From: an uncultured Bacteroidota bacterium
Lineage (GTDB): Bacteria; Bacteroidota; Bacteroidia; Chitinophagales; Chitinophagaceae
Assembly (NCBI GenBank): GCA_903906365.1
Contig: CAIVKC010000047.1
Coordinates: 1 to 64,000 of the forward strand
Direction: 5' to 3'
DNA: 64,000 nucleotides
Each line of letters begins with the position of its first letter. Within the stretch, counting starts at the first letter, position 1. Both the position numbers and the translations under genes were made by a program. This document shows positions 26,973 to 36,501 of the stretch, one piece after another. The notes below the pieces were generated by a model. The model saw nothing but the letters and a program-made list of their open reading frames with translations. It had not been told where the DNA came from and searched no databases.

Positions 26973-28082
26973 ATGAATAAAACTTTGTTTTCACTTCTTT
27001 TGATCTCTTCCATGGGCTGGGCCCTGGCTCCAGCCCTGATGGCCCAGGATAAGCTGGACTCCCTGTTGCCGGTTCGGAGTTTTTGCATCGATGCGCCAAG
27101 GCCGGTCGGGCTGGACTCTTTTGTTAATTTTATTGAAAGGGAGCTGGCTCCCAGAAAGGTGAACACCCTCCTTGTCCAAATCGATTATCATTACCAGTTT
27201 AGTTCCCATCCCGAACTCACCGACAGCTTCGCCCTTTCCAGGTCCGATGTCAAAAAAATGGTTGCCGCCTGCAGAAAAAACAGTATCAGGATCATCCCCC
27301 AGATCAATATGCTGGGTCACCAGTCCTGGGCCAACCGGACCGGGAAACTGCTCCAGGTATATCCCGATTTTGATGAAACACCCTGGGTCAAAATTCCTGA
27401 AAAATATGAATGGCCCAATGCCGACAACCTGTATTGTAAGAGTTATTGCCCCCTGCATCCCGGCCTACATCCGGTCCTTTTTGACCTTATCGGTGAACTT
27501 TGCGATGTCTTTGAGAGCACGGCCTTTCATGCAGGCATGGATGAGGTCTTTTACATCGGGGATCCCAGGTGCCCCCGCTGTGCCGGAAGGGATCCGGCCG
27601 AACTCTTTGCCGGAGAGGTACGGATACTGCATGATTTCCTGGCCCGCAGCGGCAGGGAACTCTGGATATGGGGGGACCGTCTGCTGGATGGCAGGACAAC
27701 GGGGCTGGGTGAATGGGAGGCAAGTTATAATAACACCTACCGGGCCATCGATCTCATTCCAAAAGACGTGGTCATTTGTGACTGGCATTACGAACGCGCC
27801 GATAAAACAGCCGTGTATTTTGCCATGAAAGGATTCAGGGTACTCACCTGTCCCTGGAGGCAGTCCTCCATCGCCATTCAGCAGGTGGCTGATATGGTCT
27901 CCTACCGGAACCAGTCCACCCCGGAGATGAAAAGCCGTTTCCTGGGTCTGATGGAGACCACCTGGTCACGTACCGATATGTTCCTGAGGGGTTTTTATAG
28001 TGTGCCCAACGCAGCCACGCCTGAAAATACTTCCTGGAATTGTTTTCGCGCCATGTTCCAGGCCATTGACCAATTAAGGTAG
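26973..28082 (+). CDS. GH20-like glycoside hydrolase (beta-N-acetylhexosaminidase fold)
   Basis: A 369-residue exported TIM-barrel protein with a signal peptide (ends near ALMAQ). The family 20 signature HxGxDE is present as His186, Asp190 and Glu191 in FHAGMDEVFYIG; Asp/Glu are the polariser and the acid. Neighbouring segments such as VNTLLVQIDYHYQF (first strand), RIIPQINMLGHQSW and LWIWGDRLL also fit GH20. It lacks the small N-terminal GH20b domain and so is about 150-200 residues shorter than most hexosaminidases. The substrate could be N-acetylglucosamine-containing chains, but the shortened form makes that a guess. Upstream in-frame codons to 26670 do not look coding; ATG 26973 gives the signal peptide. 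Confidence 0.82.
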   Translation: MNKTLFSLLLISSMGWALAPALMAQDKLDSLLPVRSFCIDAPRPVGLDSFVNFIERELAPRKVNTLLVQIDYHYQFSSHPELTDSFALSRSDVKKMVAACRKNSIRIIPQINMLGHQSWANRTGKLLQVYPDFDETPWVKIPEKYEWPNADNLYCKSYCPLHPGLHPVLFDLIGELCDVFESTAFHAGMDEVFYIGDPRCPRCAGRDPAELFAGEVRILHDFLARSGRELWIWGDRLLDGRTTGLGEWEASYNNTYRAIDLIPKDVVICDWHYERADKTAVYFAMKGFRVLTCPWRQSSIAIQQVADMVSYRNQSTPEMKSRFLGLMETTWSRTDMFLRGFYSVPNAATPENTSWNCFRAMFQAIDQLR

Positions 28083-28448
28083 TTCAACGGCCTCCGACTG
28101 GTAACCCAAAAAAGGTAGTGTGGAAAATTCCTGAATTCCTTTTTTAGCATAGAACCCGGTCCCTTTGCCGAAAATCAGGAGGTTCCTCTTATATGCCTGC
28201 GTTGGTCAGGCCTGTCTGTTCATGGATGCATTGACCCAAAAAACTGAACCGGTTTTCCTAATGGCGGAACCTCCCTGCTTTACCTCCGGTCTGCTGATAT
28301 ACCCCCACTACCACCCGCGGGCCGCCATTCCCGAATCTGGTTGGTGCCGCCGGCTGAAGGCCAGGACAGCCAATTGCGGCCCATACGGCCATTGATCAGG
28401 TCCCCTCCATCATTTGGCCGGCACTGACCCAAACTTTTCGGCTTAAAA
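28083..28448. other. Intergenic region between GH20-like and GIN-domain genes
   Basis: The 366 bases hold the ends of two convergent genes. A frame of 76 codons inside opens with TTG and shows no recognisable product or signal peptide. I see no RNA gene and no convincing terminator hairpin. Confidence 0.6.
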
Positions 28449-29174
28449 CTATTCTTTATGGACGCTGCCTACCCCGCTTACGTGCTGATTCACATCACTG
28501 GCGTTTCCCTTATACCGGACGCTGCCTGCGCCGCTGACCTCTGCATCCAGTTTTACGCTGGCAAATACTTCCGCGCTGCCTACCCCGGATATTCCCACGA
28601 TGGTATTTTCGCTGAGCAAATCAAAACAGTGCGCACTTCCCGCACCGCTCACCTGCAGGTCCACATCCTTGGTCTGTCCCTTTAAATAAATGGAACCCAC
28701 CCCGGAGATATCGGCCTTGACTTTGGGGGCGTCGACCTCCATTTTAATATCCCCTGCCCCGCTCAGGTTAAGTTCCAGGTTCTCCGTATTGGTTATTTTG
28801 CCTTCGGAAATAATATTACCCGCACCGGAAAGACCGATTCTGCTGAAAGCAGGGGCGGTTACATAAATATTGAGCTCATGGCTTGGATCCAGGTTAATAC
28901 CGGGCCTGCTGCGGATAATGACCTGGTCTCCCTCCTGCTCAACCTCAATGTAGGGCAGCAGGTTTTCATCCCCGGTGATGCGAATGGGTTTCATCTCACC
29001 CTGGGTGACATACACATTCACAATACTGCTGACTTCCAGATTCCTGAATGAGCCAACGCTGCGCTCTTCTGTTTTTATATTCCCATTGCCGCGGATACGT
29101 TTACCCAGGAAATGACGGCAGGAGCCCAGAAAAAAAGGCACAGAGAGAAGCAAAAACCAGGCATATTTTTTCAT
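28449..29174 (-). CDS. Head GIN-domain (DUF2807) lipoprotein
   Basis: A 241-residue lipoprotein-like protein. The signal peptide carries FFLGSC (lipobox Cys near 19). The mature part is a right-handed beta-solenoid with the regular turn motifs of the head GIN domain: SGAGNIISEG, NLSGAGDIKM, DISGVGSIYLKG, VSGAGSAHC, ISGVGSAEVFA, VSGAGSVRYKG. The family is common in Bacteroidota; a role as auto-transporter adhesin or scaffold has been suggested but not shown. It is a single gene, convergent with the GH20-like gene. Confidence 0.88.
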   Translation of the reverse strand: MKKYAWFLLLSVPFFLGSCRHFLGKRIRGNGNIKTEERSVGSFRNLEVSSIVNVYVTQGEMKPIRITGDENLLPYIEVEQEGDQVIIRSRPGINLDPSHELNIYVTAPAFSRIGLSGAGNIISEGKITNTENLELNLSGAGDIKMEVDAPKVKADISGVGSIYLKGQTKDVDLQVSGAGSAHCFDLLSENTIVGISGVGSAEVFASVKLDAEVSGAGSVRYKGNASDVNQHVSGVGSVHKE

Positions 29175-29380
29175 AACAATGGTTTTAGTAATGCAAAAAT
29201 TAGTCTTTTATTCTGAAAAGGGAAACCGTTCCTCCCTTAGAGGGCTAAAACAGGAAGGAGGTTACAACCCCTCCCGAATGCCCCCGGGGCCATCCGGGAA
29301 AACCCGGATATCCGGTTCAAATGACGCACGGCCAGGGGGCGGGGGAGCGCAGAAAAGCTGCAAACTCCAAACCGTTTTCT

Positions 29381-29388
29381 TACCTTCG
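29381..29388 (+). promoter_or_regulatory. -7 element TACCTTCG before guaA
   Basis: TACCTTCG differs from TAnnTTTG by one base and ends five bases before the guaA ATG at 29394, so the message would be leaderless or nearly so. A CTG lies 20 bases upstream in place of TTG. Confidence 0.45.
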
Positions 29389-29393
29389 CACCC

Positions 29394-30926
29394 ATGACAG
29401 AAAAGATTCTCATTCTCGATTTTGGTTCCCAATATACGCAACTGATTGCCAGGGCCGTCCGTGAAGCCAATGTGTTTTGTGAAATCACCCCCTACCATAA
29501 AAAGATACCGGCCGATTCGTCCCTGAAAGGAGTTATTTTATCCGGGTCCCCTTTTTCGGTCAACGACCCCAATGCGCCGCTGGTAGACATCGAAGCCCTT
29601 CACCGGAAGTGGCCGGTCCTGGGAATCTGTTACGGGGCGCAGCTGACTGCCAAGGAATTCGGCGGAAAGGTCGCCAACAGCAGCAAAAGAGAATATGGCA
29701 GAGCCCAGCTCCACAAACAAAAAGAGGATATCCTCCTGGAGGATGTCCGGGAAATGTCCCAGGTTTGGATGAGTCATGCCGATACCATCCTGGAACTTCC
29801 CCAGGGATTTGAAGTGTTGGCCACCACCGAAAATATACCCTACGCGGCTTTTAAGAAAAACAGCGACGAATTTGCCCTATACTGCCTGCAGTTCCATCCC
29901 GAGGTCTATCATTCCACCGAAGGCAAAAAAATACTCCGGAATTTCCTGGTCAATATCTGCGGCTGTTCGCAAAACTGGACCCCTGCCCATTTTGTAAACG
30001 ATACCGTAGCCCAGCTCAAAGAACAAATCGGCAACCGCAAGGTGATAATGGCCCTGAGCGGTGGAGTGGATTCCACCGTAGCGGCCACCCTGATCCATCG
30101 GGCCATTGGCGAACGCCTTTCCGGTATATTCGTCGATAACGGGGTGCTTCGCAAAAATGAATTTGAACAGGTGCTGGAGACCTATCACCAGATCGGTCTC
30201 CATGTAAGAGGAGTGGATGCCAGGAAGATGTTCTATGATGAATTCAAGGGGAAAACCGATCCGGAGGCAAAGCGGAAGGTCATCGGAAAACTTTTCATCG
30301 ATGTGTTCCAGGAGGAAGCCAAAAAGATAGAGGGAATTGAATTGCTTGGCCAGGGCACCATTTACCCGGATGTCATTGAAAGCGTGAGCGTTCACGGGCC
30401 TTCTGTAACCATCAAATCGCACCATAATGTGGGCGGCCTTCCCGAAAAAATGCACCTGGAACTGGTGGAGCCCCTGCGCTACCTTTTTAAGGATGAAGTC
30501 AGAAAGGTGGGAAAGGAACTCGGCATACCCGATGACATGCTGCAGCGTCATCCATTCCCCGGACCGGGGTTGGCCATCAGGATCCTGGGAGAGGTCACCG
30601 AAGAGAAAGTTCGCTTATTACAGGAGGCAGATCATGTTTATATTCAGGGCTTAAAGGACCGCAACCTCTATGCAGGCGTCTGGCAGGCCGGTGCCATCCT
30701 GCTGCCGGTGAAAAGCGTAGGTGTCATGGGCGATGAAAGGACCTATGAATTCACGGTGGCATTGAGGGCGGTCACTTCGGTAGACGGAATGACGGCAGAC
30801 TGGGCCCACCTGCCTTATGAATTTTTGGCGGACATCTCCAATGAGATCATCAATAATGTGAAAGGGATCAACCGGGTGGTATATGATATCAGCAGCAAGC
30901 CCCCGGCAACCATAGAGTGGGAATAA
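29394..30926 (+). CDS. guaA: GMP synthase (glutamine-hydrolysing)
   Basis: GuaA converts XMP to GMP with ATP and ammonia from glutamine. The 510-residue product has an N-terminal class I amidotransferase domain with the nucleophile Cys79 in GICYGAQL and the His of FHPEVYHS, then the ATP-pyrophosphatase domain with the P loop SGGVDST at 222-228, and the C-terminal dimerisation domain with [14 protein letters not shown] and the terminal KPPATIEWE. Length is normal. The binding-protein-like gene follows 29 bases later on the same strand. Confidence 0.97.
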   Translation: MTEKILILDFGSQYTQLIARAVREANVFCEITPYHKKIPADSSLKGVILSGSPFSVNDPNAPLVDIEALHRKWPVLGICYGAQLTAKEFGGKVANSSKREYGRAQLHKQKEDILLEDVREMSQVWMSHADTILELPQGFEVLATTENIPYAAFKKNSDEFALYCLQFHPEVYHSTEGKKILRNFLVNICGCSQNWTPAHFVNDTVAQLKEQIGNRKVIMALSGGVDSTVAATLIHRAIGERLSGIFVDNGVLRKNEFEQVLETYHQIGLHVRGVDARKMFYDEFKGKTDPEAKRKVIGKLFIDVFQEEAKKIEGIELLGQGTIYPDVIESVSVHGPSVTIKSHHNVGGLPEKMHLELVEPLRYLFKDEVRKVGKELGIPDDMLQRHPFPGPGLAIRILGEVTEEKVRLLQEADHVYIQGLKDRNLYAGVWQAGAILLPVKSVGVMGDERTYEFTVALRAVTSVDGMTADWAHLPYEFLADISNEIINNVKGINRVVYDISSKPPATIEWE

Positions 30927-30955
30927 TGCGACAGGACAACATTCAATAGAATTCC

Positions 30956-32146
30956 ATGAAAAGAGCAATTGCCATCATCGGATTAACGGGGACCTTTCTT
31001 TTATTGGGCGGGTCTCGCCTGTTGGCCCAGGCTGACAGCTCCTTACAAACAAGGCATATAGCGCTCTTTGTGCCACTCTACCTGGATTCAGCCATAGATC
31101 CGCTGGGCAACTACCGCTTTGATAAGAATTTTCCCAAATTTCTAAACCCGGGCCTGGAATTTTACGAGGGGGCCCAGCTTGCATTGGATTCCCTGCAAAG
31201 CATCGGAGCGCACCTTGAGGTAAGGGTGTACGACACAAGGTCCCCTAAACGCAGTATCAACCAGATTCTCCATGAACCGGATTTTCAAAGGACCGAACTC
31301 ATCATCGGCCAGGTCGGCAACAGCGACCTGAGGCTGCTGGCCGATTGGGCCCTTCATAAGAATATCCCCTTTATCAATGCCAATTACCCCAACGATGGCG
31401 GCATCACCAACAACCCGGACTTCGTGATGTTGAATTCAACCCTGAAAACACATTGCGAAGGCATATACAAATTCCTGCAGCGGCGCTATGCAACCTCCAA
31501 AATCATCGTCTTTCGCAAAAAAGGCGCCAGTGAAGACCGGCTGAGGAACTATTTTTTGGACATTGAAAAGAACACGGCATCCGTCCCGCTGAAGCTTAGT
31601 TATGTGAATCTGGATGAACCCTTAGATGAAAAGCAATTGCTCCCCTATTTGGACAGTACAAAACAAAATATATTTTTGGCTGCCAGCCTGGATGAAAATT
31701 TCGCCAGGGGTCTCTGTCAGCTGCTGGCCGCCGATGCCAGGAGCTACCCCATTACCATCATAGGAATGCCGACCTGGGACAATATCGCAGAGCTGTCCGA
31801 ACCTGAATACAACGGGATTGAAATTATGTACACAACCCCCTTTTTTATAAACCAGGCGGAACCATGGGTTAAATCCATTCAACAGTATTTTAAAACAAAA
31901 TTCTATTGCAGGCCCAGCGACATGGTATTCCGCGGATATGAAACCACTTTTCGTTTTGCCAGGCTCCTCCAGCAGTATGGGGCATCCCTCAGCAGCAGCA
32001 TCGGGGAAAAAAAATTCCGGGTTTTCAATGACATTGACATTCAGCCGGTCTTCCTGAACAAACAGAATATGACGCTGGATTACTTTGAAAACAAAAAGAT
32101 CTATATGATCAAAAAACTCGATGGTTCCGTCACGCAGGTGAACTGA
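30956..32146 (+). CDS. Periplasmic-binding-protein type 1-like protein
   Basis: A 396-residue exported protein with the type 1 periplasmic binding fold, of the kind seen in amino-acid ABC receptors and in Bacteroidota proteins carrying LysM domains. The signal peptide ends in LLAQ. Segments matching the fold are IALFVPLYLDSA at the first strand, FYEGAQLALDSLQ, LIIGQVGNSDLRLLADWA, IPFINANYPND and TIIGMPTWDNI, followed by VFRGYETTFRFARLLQQYG. No permease gene is nearby, so a solute-transport role is uncertain and a peptidoglycan-linked role is equally possible. It follows guaA by 29 bases. Confidence 0.75.
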   Translation: MKRAIAIIGLTGTFLLLGGSRLLAQADSSLQTRHIALFVPLYLDSAIDPLGNYRFDKNFPKFLNPGLEFYEGAQLALDSLQSIGAHLEVRVYDTRSPKRSINQILHEPDFQRTELIIGQVGNSDLRLLADWALHKNIPFINANYPNDGGITNNPDFVMLNSTLKTHCEGIYKFLQRRYATSKIIVFRKKGASEDRLRNYFLDIEKNTASVPLKLSYVNLDEPLDEKQLLPYLDSTKQNIFLAASLDENFARGLCQLLAADARSYPITIIGMPTWDNIAELSEPEYNGIEIMYTTPFFINQAEPWVKSIQQYFKTKFYCRPSDMVFRGYETTFRFARLLQQYGASLSSSIGEKKFRVFNDIDIQPVFLNKQNMTLDYFENKKIYMIKKLDGSVTQVN

Positions 32147-32382
32147 ATGGCCATCCGCAAAATAGGACACCGGGAACCGCTTGGTTCAACCCGGGCGGCA
32201 TTTTTTCAAAAAACATTTTGTTGTTCCATCTGTTAATAGGCTGAGCAAAGCCAGGCGCCTGCTTTCCCTCCTTTCAGCGGAACGCCCCGGCCAATTGACA
32301 GAAACTCCCCTTAGAGCTGGTCCTGGTCATAAAGAATCCGTGAAAGCCCTTAGGGTAAACTTTGTTAATTTTAACCTACTGA

Positions 32383-33774
32383 ATGACAGATATGAAAACA
32401 ATTGTAGTGGTATCGGCAATGGCCCTAGTCTGCTTTGCATTTTCAAAGAGCATGAAGGAACTGCCGGAAAACAAACCGGTATACATACCGCCAAGCGCCC
32501 AGCGGAGTGGTGATGCCACAGCGGGCTATGTTTACCTGACAACGGGGGATTACCTGAAAAGCGGCATCCCATACGGATATTTTAAGTTAGGATTCGGCAG
32601 GAACAGCACCAATTACCTGCAGCGGGAAGGGCTCAATAAAGACATCAGCTACGAGTATACCGCAGTCAGGGCAGCCAACGGTGAAACGGTGGTGGCGCCT
32701 AATTGCCTGCAATGCCACGCACAGGTATTCGACAATAAATTAATCATCGGCCTGGGAAACTCCATGATTGATTTTACCAGCGGCCAGAAGCTGGATCCCA
32801 AAAACGCTGTCCTGGCCGAACAGTTGCTCAAAAAAACAGATCCCAAGAAATTTGAGGCAGCCGAACCCTTTCTTAAAGTGGTGAAAGCCATCAGCGCACA
32901 GTTATATACCCAGGTAAGGGGCGTTAATGCCGCAGACCGGCTGGCAGCCCTGCTGGTGGCCCACAGGGATCCGGCTACTTTTAAATGGAATGATTCTGCG
33001 TCGATGGATATTCCGGAACAAATTATACCTACCGATGTACCTGCCTGGTGGATGCTTAAGAAAAAACACTCCATGTTCTATAACGGTTTTGGAAGGGGCG
33101 ATTTTGGAAGATTCCTAATGGCATCTAACCTGCTCACGGTCAACGACACGGCAGAATCCAGGGAGGTGGACAGCCATATCAGCAACGTGCTGGCCTATAT
33201 TAATACCCTGCAGCCGCCCCCCTATCCTCTTGCTGTCGACCGGCAGCTGGTCCGGCAGGGTGGAATTCTGTATGTTCAAAAATGTTCCAAATGCCATGGC
33301 AGCAATGGCAGGGACGGGCAATATCCCAACCTGCTGATACCCGAAGGCGTCATCCAGACAGACTCCCTTCTTTTTCAGAGCAATTATCAGAACCCACAGT
33401 TTGTAAACTGGTTTAACAACAGCTGGTTTGCCAGCGGGGACCATCCAGCCAGGCTCGAGCCGTACAGCGGATACATAGCCCCCCCGCTGGACGGAATATG
33501 GATCACTGCCCCCTATTTTCACAATGGTTCCGTCCCCGACCTGGAAGGCGTGCTTAACAGCCGGGTGCGTCCCAGATACTGGTCAAGGGATTTTGACAAC
33601 CCGGAATATGATTACCAGCACCTGGGATGGAAATATACCACCCAAAAGGGACCCGGAGGAAAGACCGTTTATAACACGGACCTCCCCGGATATGGCAATT
33701 ACGGTCATTATTTTGGGGATGACCTTAAGGAAAAAGAAAGAAAGGCCATCATAGAATATTTGAAAACCCTGTAA
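32383..33774 (+). CDS. Diheme c-type cytochrome (RoxA/cytochrome c peroxidase-like)
   Basis: A 463-residue periplasmic electron-transfer protein or oxidase with two heme c sites: CLQCH at 108-112 and CSKCH at 301-305. The N-terminus is a signal peptide starting MKTIVVVSAMALVCFAFS (ATG 32383 or 32392). The block ITAPYFHNGSVPDLEGVLNSR is the conserved heme-proximal signature of RoxA-like and di-heme peroxidases. The Trp/Phe-rich region PQFVNWFNNSWFASGD lies in the second domain. The substrate is unknown; oxidation of an aromatic or polyisoprenoid compound is possible by family resemblance. It is a single gene between a binding protein and the DNA-repair helicase, with no maturation genes nearby. 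Confidence 0.82.
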   Translation: MTDMKTIVVVSAMALVCFAFSKSMKELPENKPVYIPPSAQRSGDATAGYVYLTTGDYLKSGIPYGYFKLGFGRNSTNYLQREGLNKDISYEYTAVRAANGETVVAPNCLQCHAQVFDNKLIIGLGNSMIDFTSGQKLDPKNAVLAEQLLKKTDPKKFEAAEPFLKVVKAISAQLYTQVRGVNAADRLAALLVAHRDPATFKWNDSASMDIPEQIIPTDVPAWWMLKKKHSMFYNGFGRGDFGRFLMASNLLTVNDTAESREVDSHISNVLAYINTLQPPPYPLAVDRQLVRQGGILYVQKCSKCHGSNGRDGQYPNLLIPEGVIQTDSLLFQSNYQNPQFVNWFNNSWFASGDHPARLEPYSGYIAPPLDGIWITAPYFHNGSVPDLEGVLNSRVRPRYWSRDFDNPEYDYQHLGWKYTTQKGPGGKTVYNTDLPGYGNYGHYFGDDLKEKERKAIIEYLKTL

Positions 33775-33868
33775 TGCTTCCTTTGAGATCCCGGGACATT
33801 TTTCCAGGATACCGGCTCCGGCCATAAGCTTTGCGGACAGTGATTATCCCTAATCGGATTGGCAGTAA

Positions 33869-36445
33869 ATGAATAAAAAGAACCTTACCGGTACTGTTGG
33901 TTACCAAATCATTCACGCCTGGCTGGCTTCCAGGGGTCTGGATCCCTTTTTGTTCCAGCAGGAAGCCTGGCAGCTGATCCATGAAGGTGAAAGCGGGCTC
34001 ATCAACGCACCCACCGGATGCGGCAAAACATTTGCCGCTTTCCTGGGGGCACTGATCTGCTTTATCAATAAACATCCCGGCGACTACCAGCAAAAATCCA
34101 GGAATGGTCTGCAATTACTTTGGATCACCCCCCTGCGGGCACTGGCAAAGGATATTGGGAGGGCTATGGAAGCGGTCCTGGCCGACCTGTCCATGAACTG
34201 GAAGGTGGGAATCCGGAACGGGGATACTGAAATGAGCGAAAGGCAGAAGCAAAAGCGTCAGATGCCGGAAGTACTTATTATAACGCCGGAAAGCCTCCAC
34301 CTGCTGCTTGCACAGAAAAATTACCCGGAGGTCTTCAGGAGCCTGACGATGATCGCAGTGGATGAATGGCACGAACTCCTGGGCAGCAAGCGTGGCGTGC
34401 AGGTCGAACTGGCTGTGGCAAGAATAGCCGCCCTCCTTCAGGCCGAAAGGAAACAGGAACCCGGCAGGGCCCATAAGCACAAGTCGAAGGACAAAGACAG
34501 GCTGCGCATATGGGGTATCAGCGCCACCATCGGAAACCTGGTTCAGGCAAAAGAAGTCCTTTTGTCCCCGGTTTCGGGCCAAAACCCTGACAACGGCCAT
34601 ATCGTAATAGCCAGAATCAATAAGGAAGTACAGGTGGAATCGATCATTCCCGATGAAATAGAAAAATATCCCTGGGCCGGTCACCTGGGAATCAAGCTCA
34701 TTGACAAAGTGCTGCCCATCATTGCCAGCAGCAGAACCACCCTGCTTTTTATCAATACCCGCGGCATGACCGAGACCTGGTACCAGTCACTTCTCCAAGT
34801 CTGCCCGGAGCTGGCCGGGGCAATTGCCCTGCATCACGGTTCCATTGATCTTGCATTGAGGAACTGGGTGGAGGAGACCCTGCACAGCGGCCGGCTCAAA
34901 GTAGTCGTGTGTACGGCCAGCCTGGACCTGGGGGTTGATTTCAGACCGGTGGAAACGGTTATACAGGTTGGCTCTCCCAAAGGAGTTGCCAGATTTTTAC
35001 AAAGGGCCGGACGCAGCGGGCACCAGCCCGGCGAAGTAAGCCGTATCTATTTCCTGCCCACGCACTCCCTGGAACTGGTGGAGGCGGCCGCACTGAAATC
35101 AGCCATGAAACTGGAACTCATTGAAAGCAGGGTTCCCATGCTGCTTTGCTTTGATGTACTGATCCAGTTCCTCTCTACACTGGCTATCTCCGACGGATTC
35201 CTGCCAGGGCAGCTCTTTGAAGAAATCAGGTCCACCTATTGTTTCAGGGAGATGAGCCAGGAGGAATGGCTGGAAATCCTGCATTTCATCACAGAAGGGG
35301 GATCAGCCCTGGGACAGTATGATGAATTCAGGAAAGTGGAGATCATTGCAGGGGTGTATAAAATAAACAGTCGCCGGATCGCCATGAGACACAGAATGCA
35401 TATCGGCACCATCGTAAGCGATGCCATGCTGAAGGTGAAATTCATGAGCGGCGGTTATGTGGGTGTCATTGAAGAATACTTTATTTCCAAACTGCAGCCC
35501 GGAGATGTATTTACCCTTGCCGGCAGAAACCTGGAATTTGTCATGATCAAGGATATGACGGCGCTGGTCAGAAAATCAAGCGCAAAGAAAGCCATTGTCC
35601 CCAGCTGGAACGGAGGCAGAATGCCACTTTCAGCCAACCTGGGCATGATGCTCCGAAAAACCCTCAATGATGTGCACCCGATCATGGAGGGTTCAGATCC
35701 GGCATCGGATCCGCATTCGGGCGATTGCTCAGTGAATATGGAATTAAAGGCCCTGTTACCCCTTTTCCTGTTGCAGGAAGAGTTATCACATGTGCCCAGG
35801 GAGAACGAATTGCTCATTGAACAGATAGAAACCAGGGAAGGATTCCATTTATTTGTGTATCCTTTTGAAGGCAGGCTGGTACATGAAGCCATGGCTGCCC
35901 TGCTTGCATACCGAATCGGCAGGATTACTCCCATTACCTTTTCATTTGCCATGAACGATTACGGTTTTGAACTGCTCAGTGACCAGCCTATACCGGTGGA
36001 CGATACCAATGCCTATGAATTATTCTCCCCCCAACTGCTTTCGGGGGACATACAGCGAAGCGTCAACTCTGCGGAAATGGCAAGAAGAAAATTCAGGGAT
36101 ATAGCCGTTATCGGGGGGCTGATCTTTCAGGGATATCCCGGCGAGCAAACAAAAGCGAGGCATCTCCAGTCCTCGGCCTCCCTGTTATTCAATGTATTCA
36201 GCGAATACGATAAAAACAACCTGCTGATGCGCCAGGCCTACAATGAAGTCATGGAACAACAAATGGAGGAGGCCCGGCTCAGGAATATGCTCGAGAGGGT
36301 GCAGCAAGGAAAAATTGTGATCACATTCCCCAATAAGCTGACTCCTTTCTGCTTCCCGCTGAAAGTTGACAGTATGCGTGAAAACCTCTCCTCAGAAAAA
36401 CTGGAGGACCGGGTTAAACGAATGCAGTTGCAGCTGAACCGGTAG
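33869..36445 (+). CDS. Ligase-associated DNA damage response DEXH helicase (Lhr-like)
   Basis: An 858-residue superfamily 2 helicase of the Lhr type that belongs to the ligase-associated DNA damage response module of Bacteroidota and Proteobacteria. Walker A is NAPTGCGKT at about 46-54, the DEAD-type box is DEWH at 165-168 in VDEWHELLGSKRG, and motif VI is QRAGRSGHQPGE. The second RecA domain opens with TLLFINTRG. The long C-terminal part contains the winged-helix and Lhr core segments. The usual partners are a DNA ligase, an exonuclease and PdeM; only PdeM is next door here (56 bases downstream). ATG 33869 is the first in frame. Confidence 0.92.
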   Translation: MNKKNLTGTVGYQIIHAWLASRGLDPFLFQQEAWQLIHEGESGLINAPTGCGKTFAAFLGALICFINKHPGDYQQKSRNGLQLLWITPLRALAKDIGRAMEAVLADLSMNWKVGIRNGDTEMSERQKQKRQMPEVLIITPESLHLLLAQKNYPEVFRSLTMIAVDEWHELLGSKRGVQVELAVARIAALLQAERKQEPGRAHKHKSKDKDRLRIWGISATIGNLVQAKEVLLSPVSGQNPDNGHIVIARINKEVQVESIIPDEIEKYPWAGHLGIKLIDKVLPIIASSRTTLLFINTRGMTETWYQSLLQVCPELAGAIALHHGSIDLALRNWVEETLHSGRLKVVVCTASLDLGVDFRPVETVIQVGSPKGVARFLQRAGRSGHQPGEVSRIYFLPTHSLELVEAAALKSAMKLELIESRVPMLLCFDVLIQFLSTLAISDGFLPGQLFEEIRSTYCFREMSQEEWLEILHFITEGGSALGQYDEFRKVEIIAGVYKINSRRIAMRHRMHIGTIVSDAMLKVKFMSGGYVGVIEEYFISKLQPGDVFTLAGRNLEFVMIKDMTALVRKSSAKKAIVPSWNGGRMPLSANLGMMLRKTLNDVHPIMEGSDPASDPHSGDCSVNMELKALLPLFLLQEELSHVPRENELLIEQIETREGFHLFVYPFEGRLVHEAMAALLAYRIGRITPITFSFAMNDYGFELLSDQPIPVDDTNAYELFSPQLLSGDIQRSVNSAEMARRKFRDIAVIGGLIFQGYPGEQTKARHLQSSASLLFNVFSEYDKNNLLMRQAYNEVMEQQMEEARLRNMLERVQQGKIVITFPNKLTPFCFPLKVDSMRENLSSEKLEDRVKRMQLQLNR

Positions 36446-36476
36446 CGTTTTTGATGATTAACCCCTTTGAATTGAA

Positions 36477-36484
36477 TATATTTG
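36477..36484 (+). promoter_or_regulatory. -7 element TATATTTG before pdeM
   Basis: TATATTTG matches TAnnTTTG and lies between the helicase stop (36445) and the pdeM ATG (36502), so pdeM and the deacetylase gene may also be transcribed separately from the helicase. Confidence 0.5.
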
Positions 36485-36501
36485 CGGTTTTCATGTAGCC
36501 T

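Noticed and set aside
28165-28395. 76-codon plus-strand frame after the GH20-like gene
   Set aside because: TTG start, no signal peptide or motif, and it ends among non-coding sequence.
29300-29345. tRNA-like TTCAAAT arm before guaA
   Set aside because: The T-arm-like bases are not flanked by an acceptor stem or an anticodon arm.
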